Assembly: GCA_030619685.1 (NCBI GenBank)
Contig: JAUXAX010000025.1
Coordinates: 1 to 28,585, forward strand
Reading direction: 5' to 3'
From: Dehalococcoidia bacterium
Lineage (GTDB): Bacteria > Chloroflexota > Dehalococcoidia > SZUA-161
DNA: 28,585 bases
Within the stretch, counting starts at the first letter, position 1, and the number at the start of each line of letters is the position of its first letter. This document shows positions 1 through 6,317 of the stretch, one piece after another. Made by a program: the position numbers and the translations under genes. The notes under the pieces were generated by a model that was not told the origin of the DNA, did no database searches, and was given only the letters and a program-made list of their open reading frames with translations.

Positions 1-2
1 AG

Positions 3-335
3 GAGTTGGTCTTCCTCGGTAGGATGATAGATGAGCAGAAGGACTACGGCGATAAGGTTGCTGATGATATTGATGAGGAGATCAAGGGACTGATCGACAA
101 TGCCTACGGTAAGGCCAAGGATATCCTGACCAAGAACAAGGGCAAGCTGCTCCAGATCGCGGAGCACTTGATCACCGAGGAGACGCTCGAGGGCGAGGCG
201 TTGGAGGCGGTGTTTAACGAGCCAGTGCCTTCGTCTGAACCGGTTGCCAAGGCCGCCAGTGCCAAGAAGCCAGAGCTAAAGTCAGACACGGTGGAGGGCG
301 ATTCGAAGGGCGAGACTGCCGTTAGTCAAGGTTAG
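3..335 (+). CDS. ftsH: FtsH ATP-dependent zinc metalloprotease, C-terminal fragment
   Basis: This is the last ~110 codons of a gene cut by the left window edge; the frame is open from base 3 (GAG TTG GTC...). The peptide VFLGRMIDEQKDYGD followed by an ADDIDEEIKGLIDNAY stretch and EETLEGEAL matches the helical C-terminal end of the FtsH peptidase domain (family pattern: FLGR, SEEVA..IDEEV, LLEKETLEGEEL). The AAA+ module and the HExxH zinc site lie outside the window. FtsH is a membrane-anchored hexameric protease that degrades misfolded membrane and regulatory proteins. After the helical part, about 40 residues rich in Ala, Pro, Glu and Lys form the usual disordered tail. A TTG at base 6 is not the true start. 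A strong terminator follows 32 nt after the stop. Confidence 0.88.
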   Translation, partial: ELVFLGRMIDEQKDYGDKVADDIDEEIKGLIDNAYGKAKDILTKNKGKLLQIAEHLITEETLEGEALEAVFNEPVPSSEPVAKAASAKKPELKSDTVEGDSKGETAVSQG

Positions 336-367
336 TGAGAGAAGCTTCGACTTAGCAGAAACGTAAA

Positions 368-398
368 GGGGGCTGGCCTAAAGGCCAGCCCCCTTTTT
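368..398 (+). terminator. Rho-independent terminator of ftsH
   Basis: An 11-bp perfect stem, GGGGGCTGGCC / GGCCAGCCCCC, with a 4-nt loop is followed by five T on the + strand. It sits between the ftsH stop and the convergent PAC2 gene. On the minus strand the stem is followed by only TTTA, so it may also stop transcription from the other side less efficiently. Confidence 0.9.
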
Positions 399-415
399 GC
401 TCATTTGGTGATGCC

Positions 416-1198
416 TCACCCGTTTTCCTCGTGCTGCTCTCGTTCCCAAATCGGCTTGGTGAAGTTCTGCAAGAACTCCCTTTTCATTTCGTTGCCTATT
501 TGCCTGATTTGCTTCTCTGTGCTTTCAGCAAATTCCTCAAGCTCGGCCATCTCGATCTCCACTCCAAGAAACTTGGTCAAAACCCTGAGCACCGACTGAG
601 AAGCCCTCGGGTTAGCCATCCTGGCTGCATATTTTACCGTCTCCCCCAGCAAGCAAATAGCTTCGATATTCCTTTCCTTGGCAACCCCGAGCAATAGGCC
701 GTTCAGTCCAGCTATGTAGAAGTCTCCTGCCAGCACTACCTCGAGTTTCTTCAACTCCTCGAGCAACTCAGGAGAACTGGCTGCTCCCAGCACTCTTGGT
801 TGGTCGGGATGGTATTCGGTAAGGGCAGCAGCGAGGGTGTACACCCTTTTCACCCCGAATTTCTGCGCCACATCTAACACTATACCAGCGTATTCATATG
901 ATTCAGCAGCGGGCTGCGCCTCCGCCAGGAAGATAACCAGGTCTTTTCCTTCGCCCGCGCTGTCCCAGTAGTAGAACTTGCCCTCGGGGAATGCCGGCGT
1001 CTCTGCTAGATTGTCTTTGATGAAGACGCCGCCCAGGTCGAAGAAGCCGGAGGGATTGATCTCAGCGAGTTCCTCCGCTTCTAGCTTGTCCTTTAGATAT
1101 GTGGCTGCGATCAATGCTACATTGCCCACGCCAGGCCATGCGGTAACCAGACAAGGACTAACTAACTCAGGCTCCCGGTAGAACTTGACAGATTTCAT
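416..1198 (-). CDS. PAC2 (proteasome assembly chaperone) family protein
   Basis: The 260-residue protein has the PAC2 layout: an N-terminal LVTAWPGVGNVALIAATYL segment (the conserved G-x-GN motif near residues 24-28), a FDLGG stretch, a central alpha/beta core with YTLAAALTEYH, and a GLNGLLLGVAKE segment near residue 165 that matches the family's G-x2-G-L motif. A charged helical tail of ~45 residues follows. PAC2 proteins in archaea and some bacteria relate to eukaryotic proteasome-assembly chaperones, but many bacterial carriers lack a proteasome and the role is unknown. The gene begins 42 nt after the mnmE stop on the same strand, with AAGGGGGAC as ribosome site, so it is probably co-transcribed with mnmE. 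The ATP-grasp-like annotation sometimes given to this family is not supported here. Confidence 0.8.
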   Translation of the reverse strand: MKSVKFYREPELVSPCLVTAWPGVGNVALIAATYLKDKLEAEELAEINPSGFFDLGGVFIKDNLAETPAFPEGKFYYWDSAGEGKDLVIFLAEAQPAAESYEYAGIVLDVAQKFGVKRVYTLAAALTEYHPDQPRVLGAASSPELLEELKKLEVVLAGDFYIAGLNGLLLGVAKERNIEAICLLGETVKYAARMANPRASQSVLRVLTKFLGVEIEMAELEEFAESTEKQIRQIGNEMKREFLQNFTKPIWEREQHEENG

Positions 1199-1240
1199 GC
1201 GTCCCCCTTATTGGTCTAATCCATAACCCTGAGTCGTAAG

Positions 1241-2578
1241 CTACTTCCCGATGCAGAACCGGCTGAAGATAGTCTCCAGAAGCTCCTCGGTGACTGTCTC
1301 CCCTGTTATCTCTCCCAAGGCGTTTAAGGCTGCGGTGAGGTCAATGGTGACGAAGTCGTCAGCGAGGCCTTCTGCGATAGCGGTCTGGGCTTGGTCTAGA
1401 TACCCCTTTGCTCTCAGCAGCGCCTCTTTGTGGCGAGGGTTGGTTACCAGCGGGGCATCTGAGGTAATCACCCTGCCCCCTAAGACGGAGTTCACCATTC
1501 CGTTCTCCAGATCGGTGAGCCCCTCCCCGGTGAGCGCCGAGGTGGAGGCTATTAGCCAGGGCAGCCCATCGATCTCTACCTGAGGCGGCAGATCGCACTT
1601 GTTGGCTGCCACCAGCACTGTTTTCTCCATGAGAAGCTCGATTAGCTGCCTGTCTGAGTCGGTTAGCGGCTCGCTGGAATCGATCACAAACAACACGAAG
1701 TCGGCTTGCTCGATCTTCTTCTTACTTCGTTCCACCGCCAGGGTTTCCACCTCATCCCTGCTGTCAATGATACCAGCGGTGTCGATGAGAAGAAAAGGCA
1801 CACCATTGATATTCACCACTTCCTCCACAGTATCGCGGGTGGTGCCGGGGACAGGGGTGACAATCGCCCGACTCTGGCGTAGCAGCCGATTCAAGAGGCT
1901 TGATTTTCCTACATTGGGTCGTCCCACGATAGCAGTCCTCACCCCTTGTCTGTAGACCATGCCGGCATCGGCTTGGATGATGAGGTCTTGTAGAGTCAAT
2001 TGCGCACTCTCCAGAGGCTTGGTGATGTCTCGTTCCTCAACCTCGTCCTCGGGGAAGTCGATCCTGGCGGTGAGATAGGCAAGTACCTCCATTAAGCCGC
2101 TGCGCACCTCCTTGATCGGCTCCGAGAGTTTGCCCCCCAGACCCTGCACAGCCAAGCGGAGGCTGGCCTGGGTCTTGGCTTGAACTACGTCCAAAACCGA
2201 CTCCGCCTGCGCCAGGTCTATCCTGCCGTTCAGGAATGCCCTCAGAGTGAACTCGCCGGGGTTAGCCAGCCTGGCGCCGCAGCGCAAGGCTAGCTCAAGG
2301 ATACGCTGCAGTGCCAGAGGCCCGCCATGGCAGTCGATCTCGACAAGGTCCTCTCTGGTATAGGTGTGGGGTGCCTCCATGTAGGCCACGAGTACCTCAT
2401 CGACAACCTCTCCATTTTCTGGGTCGGTTATGTGCCCATAGACTAGACGTCGGTTCGCTAGTGGCTTGGGGAACAGCCTCTGGGCAATAGGCCGGGCCTC
2501 CCTCCCACTCAACCTCACGATTCCGATCCCGCCCTCGCCTATGGGGGTGGATATTGCAGCAATGGTATCTTGATACAC
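1241..2578 (-). CDS. mnmE: tRNA modification GTPase MnmE
   Basis: MnmE works with MnmG to install the 5-carboxymethylaminomethyl (or taurinomethyl-type) group on the wobble uridine of certain tRNAs. The 445-residue length and order are canonical: an N-terminal tetrahydrofolate-binding domain beginning DTIAAISTPIGEGGIGIVR, a helical domain, an inserted G domain, and the C-terminal FCIGK with the essential Cys. G-domain motifs are visible: G1 GRPNVGKS at 219-226, the GTTRDT switch near 245-250, G3 DTAG at 266-269, G4 NKCD at 326-329. The start is GTG at 2578, fixed by the conserved N-terminus. There is no Shine-Dalgarno site, and a promoter lies only 11 nt upstream, suggesting a nearly leaderless mRNA. 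The PAC2 gene follows on the same strand. Confidence 0.96.
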   Translation of the reverse strand: MYQDTIAAISTPIGEGGIGIVRLSGREARPIAQRLFPKPLANRRLVYGHITDPENGEVVDEVLVAYMEAPHTYTREDLVEIDCHGGPLALQRILELALRCGARLANPGEFTLRAFLNGRIDLAQAESVLDVVQAKTQASLRLAVQGLGGKLSEPIKEVRSGLMEVLAYLTARIDFPEDEVEERDITKPLESAQLTLQDLIIQADAGMVYRQGVRTAIVGRPNVGKSSLLNRLLRQSRAIVTPVPGTTRDTVEEVVNINGVPFLLIDTAGIIDSRDEVETLAVERSKKKIEQADFVLFVIDSSEPLTDSDRQLIELLMEKTVLVAANKCDLPPQVEIDGLPWLIASTSALTGEGLTDLENGMVNSVLGGRVITSDAPLVTNPRHKEALLRAKGYLDQAQTAIAEGLADDFVTIDLTAALNALGEITGETVTEELLETIFSRFCIGK

Positions 2579-2589
2579 GGCTTGTTAGT

Positions 2590-2618
2590 ATAATACATCT
2601 TTCGCTCACACTCATCAA
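2590..2618 (-). promoter_or_regulatory. sigma70-type promoter of mnmE
   Basis: On the minus strand, TTGATG (2618-2613), a 17-nt spacer and TATTAT (2595-2590) lie just before the GTG start at 2578. The -10 ends 11 nt before the start codon, so the 5' untranslated region would be only about 4-6 nt. This fits the absence of a ribosome-binding site. Confidence 0.6.
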
Positions 2619-2653
2619 GAAAAGGGCGAGATCCCTAAACCTGACCGTAGTAT

Positions 2654-2712
2654 GTAGCGTTGCCACTCATGTGGCAACAAGTTCTTCGTCGTGCCAGGAG
2701 TCACAACGCTAC
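2654..2712. repeat. Nested inverted repeats between mnmE and padR
   Basis: Outer arms GTAGCGTTG (2654-2662) and CAACGCTAC (2704-2712) are exact complements. Overlapping the left arm is a second perfect hairpin, GTTGCCAC (2659-2666) / GTGGCAAC (2671-2678), with a 4-nt loop. The two folds share bases 2659-2662 and are mutually exclusive. The element lies upstream of the padR promoter and ~75 nt upstream of the mnmE start. Function is unknown; a regulator-binding site or a structured RNA are possible. Confidence 0.5.
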
Positions 2713-2718
2713 CTCATC

Positions 2719-2747
2719 TTGACAGACAAGGCGAATAATGATATCGT
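2719..2747 (+). promoter_or_regulatory. sigma70-type promoter of padR-MFS operon
   Basis: TTGACA (2719-2724), a 17-nt spacer and TATCGT (2742-2747) precede the padR start by about 40 nt. The -10 lies inside the palindromic operator, which predicts repression by steric block. Confidence 0.65.
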
Positions 2748-2758
2748 ATAACGATATC
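2740..2758. promoter_or_regulatory. Palindromic operator, probable PadR autoregulatory site
   Basis: GATATCGT (2740-2747), spacer ATA, and ACGATATC (2751-2758) form a perfect 8-bp inverted repeat that covers the -10 box and the likely transcription start. A third half-site-like CCGATAT occurs at 2764-2770. PadR-family repressors usually bind such palindromes at their own promoters; assignment to this PadR rests on position. Confidence 0.65.
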
Positions 2759-2785
2759 GCCTACCGATATTAAGAGGAGGTTGCT

Positions 2786-3088
2786 GTGCTTCAGGACTTC
2801 TTTCTGGGCTTCGTGAAAATCCACGTTCTCTATCACGCTTCAAGGGAGCCGATATACGGAGTTGAGCTCTTAGAGGAACTGGGTCGGCATGGCTATCGGC
2901 TGAGCCCTGGAACTCTCTATCCCACCCTTCATCGGCTTGAGAGAGAGGGCTATCTCTCTGTGCGGAAGAGAGTGGTCGATGGGAAGGTGCGCAAGTACTA
3001 CACCATAACGGAGCAGGGGATGGTGGTTCTCAACGAGGCGAGGAAGAAAATCGCTGAACTGGTAGACGAGGTGCTCTTGGATAGGTAA
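2786..3088 (+). CDS. PadR-family transcriptional regulator
   Basis: This 100-residue winged-helix protein shows the PadR signature: ILYHASREPIYGVELLEEL, then RLSPGTLYPTLHRLEREGYL and a wing of RKYYTITEQG. It is the short subfamily-2 type, with only a brief C-terminal helix for dimerisation. The start is GTG at 2786, chosen because AGGAGG lies 5 nt upstream and the promoter/operator ends just before it. PadR repressors typically sense small hydrophobic or phenolic compounds and control drug exporters. Here the gene ends 3 nt before an MFS transporter, so it probably represses its own operon and responds to that transporter's substrate. The ligand cannot be inferred. Confidence 0.9.
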   Translation: MLQDFFLGFVKIHVLYHASREPIYGVELLEELGRHGYRLSPGTLYPTLHRLEREGYLSVRKRVVDGKVRKYYTITEQGMVVLNEARKKIAELVDEVLLDR

Positions 3089-3091
3089 ATC

Positions 3092-4321
3092 ATGGAACAG
3101 GACGATAGAAGAAGGTTCTTTGGGTTCAGTCGCAATGTCTTTTTTCTGGGCGTGGTGAGCTTCCTCACCGATGTCTCCACCGAGATGATATTCACCCTGG
3201 TGCCCCTGTTCCTGTTAAATGTGCTTAGAGTGGGGATGCCGGTCATTGGCCTCATCGAAGGGATTGCGGAAGGCACCGCGAGCCTGCTCAAGGTGCTTAG
3301 TGGCTGGCTCAGCGACCGTTTGGGGCGCCGGAAAGGCCTGGCTGTCTTTGGATACAGCGTCTCCACCCTAGCCAAGCCCTTCCTGTACTTCGCCACCATC
3401 TGGGGTGTGGTGGCGGCAGTGCGCTTTGTCGACCGGGTGGGGAAGGGAATTAGAACTTCGCCACGCGATGCCTTGGTGGCCGATTCCACTCCTCCTGAGG
3501 AGATGGGCAAGAGCTTTGGCCTCCATCGGGGCATGGACACCGCAGGCGCTGTAATCGGCCTCTCGGTGGCTGCTATGGTTGTCTACCTTGTGCAGAGGGG
3601 CGGGCTTGAGCTCACCAGGGACGCCTTTCAGACCATCGTGCTCGTTGGGATAGTCCCCGCGGTGCTTGCTGTGCTCGTCCTCCTGTTCTTCGTCCGGGAG
3701 CGGGGGAAGGGGGCTGATTCCCGAGGGGTTAGCTGTCCGGCTAACGGGCAGCCTTCGGGCGCTGCTCAGACCAACAAGGGGTTCGATTTCCGCTTCAAGC
3801 TCTTTCTAGCGGTAACGGTCGTCTTTACCCTGGGCAACTCCAGCGATGCCTTCCTCATCCTGCGCGCCCACAGCCTGGACTTCTCGGTTCCTCAGATTCT
3901 CCTCCTGTTCGTGGCCTTTAACCTGGTTTATGCTTTAGTTGCTTTGCCCGCGGGGCTGGTTTCGGACAGGCTGGGGAGGAAGGGCGTTATCGTCGTTGGC
4001 TGGTCAATCTATGCCCTTGCCTATCTGGGGCTTGCTGTGGCATCGGAGGCGTGGCATGTGTGGCTGCTGTTTGCGCTCTACGGGCTCTACTATGGCGTGG
4101 CTGAGGGGGTGTCCCGGGCTTTTGTCTGTGACCTGGTGCCGGCGGAGAGGAGGGGCACCGCCTACGGGCTCTATCATACGGCTGTGGGGCTCTCCCTGCT
4201 GCCGGCGAGCCTGATCGCAGGCTGGCTGTGGCATCTGGTCGGCCCGGAGGCGCCCTTCTTCTTCGGGGCGGCGATGGCGGGGGCGGCGATGCTGGGGTTT
4301 GTTCTGCTGATCAGGGAGTAG
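3092..4321 (+). CDS. Major facilitator superfamily transporter
   Basis: A 409-residue polytopic membrane protein with two bundles of about six hydrophobic segments separated by a hydrophilic loop around residues 205-235. Both halves carry the MFS loop 2-3 signature: GWLSDRLGRRKG in the N-terminal half and GLVSDRLGRKGV in the C-terminal half. The acidic VSFLTDVSTEMI in the first membrane segment and RVGKGIRTSPRDALVADS resemble a bacterial MFS group often annotated as drug or quinolone exporter. It starts 3 nt after padR and shares its promoter, which suggests inducible efflux of a toxic compound. The substrate is unknown. The coding region is clearly more GC-rich than the block that follows. 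Confidence 0.88.
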   Translation: MEQDDRRRFFGFSRNVFFLGVVSFLTDVSTEMIFTLVPLFLLNVLRVGMPVIGLIEGIAEGTASLLKVLSGWLSDRLGRRKGLAVFGYSVSTLAKPFLYFATIWGVVAAVRFVDRVGKGIRTSPRDALVADSTPPEEMGKSFGLHRGMDTAGAVIGLSVAAMVVYLVQRGGLELTRDAFQTIVLVGIVPAVLAVLVLLFFVRERGKGADSRGVSCPANGQPSGAAQTNKGFDFRFKLFLAVTVVFTLGNSSDAFLILRAHSLDFSVPQILLLFVAFNLVYALVALPAGLVSDRLGRKGVIVVGWSIYALAYLGLAVASEAWHVWLLFALYGLYYGVAEGVSRAFVCDLVPAERRGTAYGLYHTAVGLSLLPASLIAGWLWHLVGPEAPFFFGAAMAGAAMLGFVLLIRE

Positions 4322-4541
4322 GGCCTTCGCGCCAGCCGACCTGCACACCACTTTCTCGTGCCATAGGGAACAGCGCTCCAAAAGGACTTGATTTCGCACA
4401 TTGAGCATCCCTAAAACAAAGCCTAGACTAGGTTGATTTTACGACGATGGTGAAGCTGATGCTCGCCTAATGCAATAGAAAAGGGCTATAATAGCGCCAT
4501 ATTTGAGGCTTCACTCTGGCTGCAAAACAAGGTGATCAGTT
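4322..4541 (+). promoter_or_regulatory. Intergenic region with TATAAT box ahead of the SDR gene
   Basis: This 220-nt gap marks a shift from GC-rich to AT-rich sequence. TATAAT at 4487-4492 is a good -10 about 50 nt before the SDR start, but no convincing -35 stands 16-18 nt upstream. The left copy of a direct repeat lies at 4373-4400. I see no terminator after the MFS gene. Confidence 0.4.
4373..4400 (+). repeat. Left copy of imperfect direct repeat bracketing the SDR/FadH-like cassette
   Basis: The segment starting GCGCTCCAAAAGGACT matches 8374-8397 at 22 of 24 positions in the same orientation, and both copies run on to CACA, the right one after a 2-nt insertion. Both copies sit just outside the AT-rich two-gene block. 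It may be a remnant recombination site or a small dispersed repeat. Confidence 0.5.
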
Positions 4542-6125
4542 GTGAATAAAAAAAAGGTTTCTCTTTTTGGTGCATCAGGTACTATGGGACATGAGGCTTT
4601 TAAAGAGCTGTGGAAAAGAAGGGAAAAATACGACATAGTAGTCTTGTTGCGTCCTTCTGAGAAAAACAAGAGCCTCCTTGCAAGGTATGAGAAAGAGGCC
4701 GGAATCGAACCAATTCCAGGAAAGGGTGTGGCGGAATGCAGTGGATTCAAGATAATTTGGGGGGATGCAGCAAACTATGCAGACGTAGAAGAAGCGATCA
4801 AGGGGGTTGACTGGGTACTTGATGCGATGGCTTCTATTTCACCTCAGGCTGATTACTATCCCGAAACGGCTAAGGCAGTTAACACCGGCGGCATAAGGAA
4901 CATTGTTAAGGCAATTGAGGCACAACCCAGTGGTGCTGAGCATATCAAGTTAGTCTACACAGGGACTGTTGCAGCTACCGGCGACCGCTTGCAGAGCATA
5001 CACTGGGGAAGAGTAGGAGACCCCCTCAAGCCATCCATTTTCGATTTCTATGCCGTAACCAAAATCGCAGGGGAAAGGGCCGTTTTAGAATCCAATATTG
5101 AACACTGGGCGTCGTTGCGGATGACTTACATTATGCCTATGGATTACCAAGAGTTCGTCAGCCTGCGGGATCCAATTATGTTCCATCAACCAATTGATTC
5201 GTTTATGGAGAACATTACAAGCAGAGATGCCGGATATGGTCTTGTCCGTTGTCTCGATATTCCCGATGACTCCCACTTCTGGCGAAGAGTATACAACATG
5301 GGTGGTGGTCCTCGTATGAGATGCGTTGCCTATGATTATATGAGTAAGACCTTTCAGCTCAACGGCATGTCAGGCGTTGAAGCTTGCACAGAGAGAAAAT
5401 GGTTCGCTCTGAGGAACTTCCACATGCAGTACTTTGAAGACAGCCACATACTCAACGATTATTTGCACCACTGGAGAGACTCACTAGATGTCTATTGGAA
5501 AGAGCTGTCTGAAAGTATGCCATTGAATATGAAGCAGCTGGCTTCTGAATGTAAGAGTAATCCAGCTTCGCGAAATAAAGTTGAGGAGACCACATATGGG
5601 GTTTTGGAAGACCTGGTTGAAAATCATAGGAACGGAACGATCTATTGGTATAAGAACAAATGTGATATGCGGATTACAGCCTTCTACAAGAACTATGAGA
5701 CCTTTGAATCGATTCCCGATTGGGGTGTAGCTATGCCACAGATGGATCCTGAACCCGAATGGCACAGACTTGACCACGGATATGATGAGTCCAAAGGAAG
5801 GCTCGACTTGAAAGATCTGCAAGGCGCGGCGGAATTCAGAGGCGGTGAGTGCTTGTCAAAGAAGTGGGATGGCGATATGTATCAGACTCTCCAGTGGAGA
5901 TGTGCTTTTGGCCATGAGTTTATAGGTAAACCGTTTACTATACTTAAAGCAGGTCACTGGTGTCCTGAGTGTGTTCCTTCCCCGTGGAACTATGACGAAG
6001 AGGCGAGGAGAAATCCGTTCTTCGCTCAGGTATGGTATCCGAATCATGATAAGAATGAGAACAACTTCTACCCGGAAGATTGTATACAGGATATTGCCTG
6101 CGCAGATATGGATAGGCTGAAATAG
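4542..6125 (+). CDS. Extended SDR (NAD-dependent epimerase/reductase-like) with C-terminal zinc ribbon
   Basis: The 527-residue protein opens with a Rossmann dinucleotide motif, GASGTMG at 10-16, preceded by a basic MNKKKVSLF strand. An atypical extended short-chain dehydrogenase core follows, with a Thr in VYTGTVAATG and the catalytic YxxxK at Tyr170-Lys174 (FYAVTKIAGE). Residues beyond ~300 are not a standard SDR tail: a helical region leads to a Cys/His cluster, C454-x3-H458-x15-C474-x2-C477 in the pattern W-x-C-x2-GH...G-x-WCPEC, which resembles zinc-ribbon (DUF4379-like) domains. The start is GTG at 4542, with an AAGGTGAT ribosome site. It is read in the same direction as the FadH-like gene 192 nt downstream, so it may reduce or epimerise a related substrate. 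Base composition is AT-rich relative to flanking genes, a possible sign of transfer. The substrate is unknown. Confidence 0.75.
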   Translation: MNKKKVSLFGASGTMGHEAFKELWKRREKYDIVVLLRPSEKNKSLLARYEKEAGIEPIPGKGVAECSGFKIIWGDAANYADVEEAIKGVDWVLDAMASISPQADYYPETAKAVNTGGIRNIVKAIEAQPSGAEHIKLVYTGTVAATGDRLQSIHWGRVGDPLKPSIFDFYAVTKIAGERAVLESNIEHWASLRMTYIMPMDYQEFVSLRDPIMFHQPIDSFMENITSRDAGYGLVRCLDIPDDSHFWRRVYNMGGGPRMRCVAYDYMSKTFQLNGMSGVEACTERKWFALRNFHMQYFEDSHILNDYLHHWRDSLDVYWKELSESMPLNMKQLASECKSNPASRNKVEETTYGVLEDLVENHRNGTIYWYKNKCDMRITAFYKNYETFESIPDWGVAMPQMDPEPEWHRLDHGYDESKGRLDLKDLQGAAEFRGGECLSKKWDGDMYQTLQWRCAFGHEFIGKPFTILKAGHWCPECVPSPWNYDEEARRNPFFAQVWYPNHDKNENNFYPEDCIQDIACADMDRLK

Positions 6126-6317
6126 AGTATTCAGGTCTGCTATTGGTGTCTACCCGTCAGCATCGGCGCTACAACAGCAAGCTGCCAGTGCCTCATACCT
6201 GATCTGGCAACTCCGACTATGGCGGCAGTGTCTGTTCCTACAAAGTGCAAAGTGGTTGCTCCTCCCCGATCAATGTGGTAAATTGGGTCAAACGTACCGC
6301 GTCAGGTCAGCCAGATC

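Noticed and set aside
2998..3540. 180-codon minus strand frame over padR/MFS
   Set aside because: Opposite two well-supported genes, with Arg/Ser/Thr-rich translation and no ribosome site.
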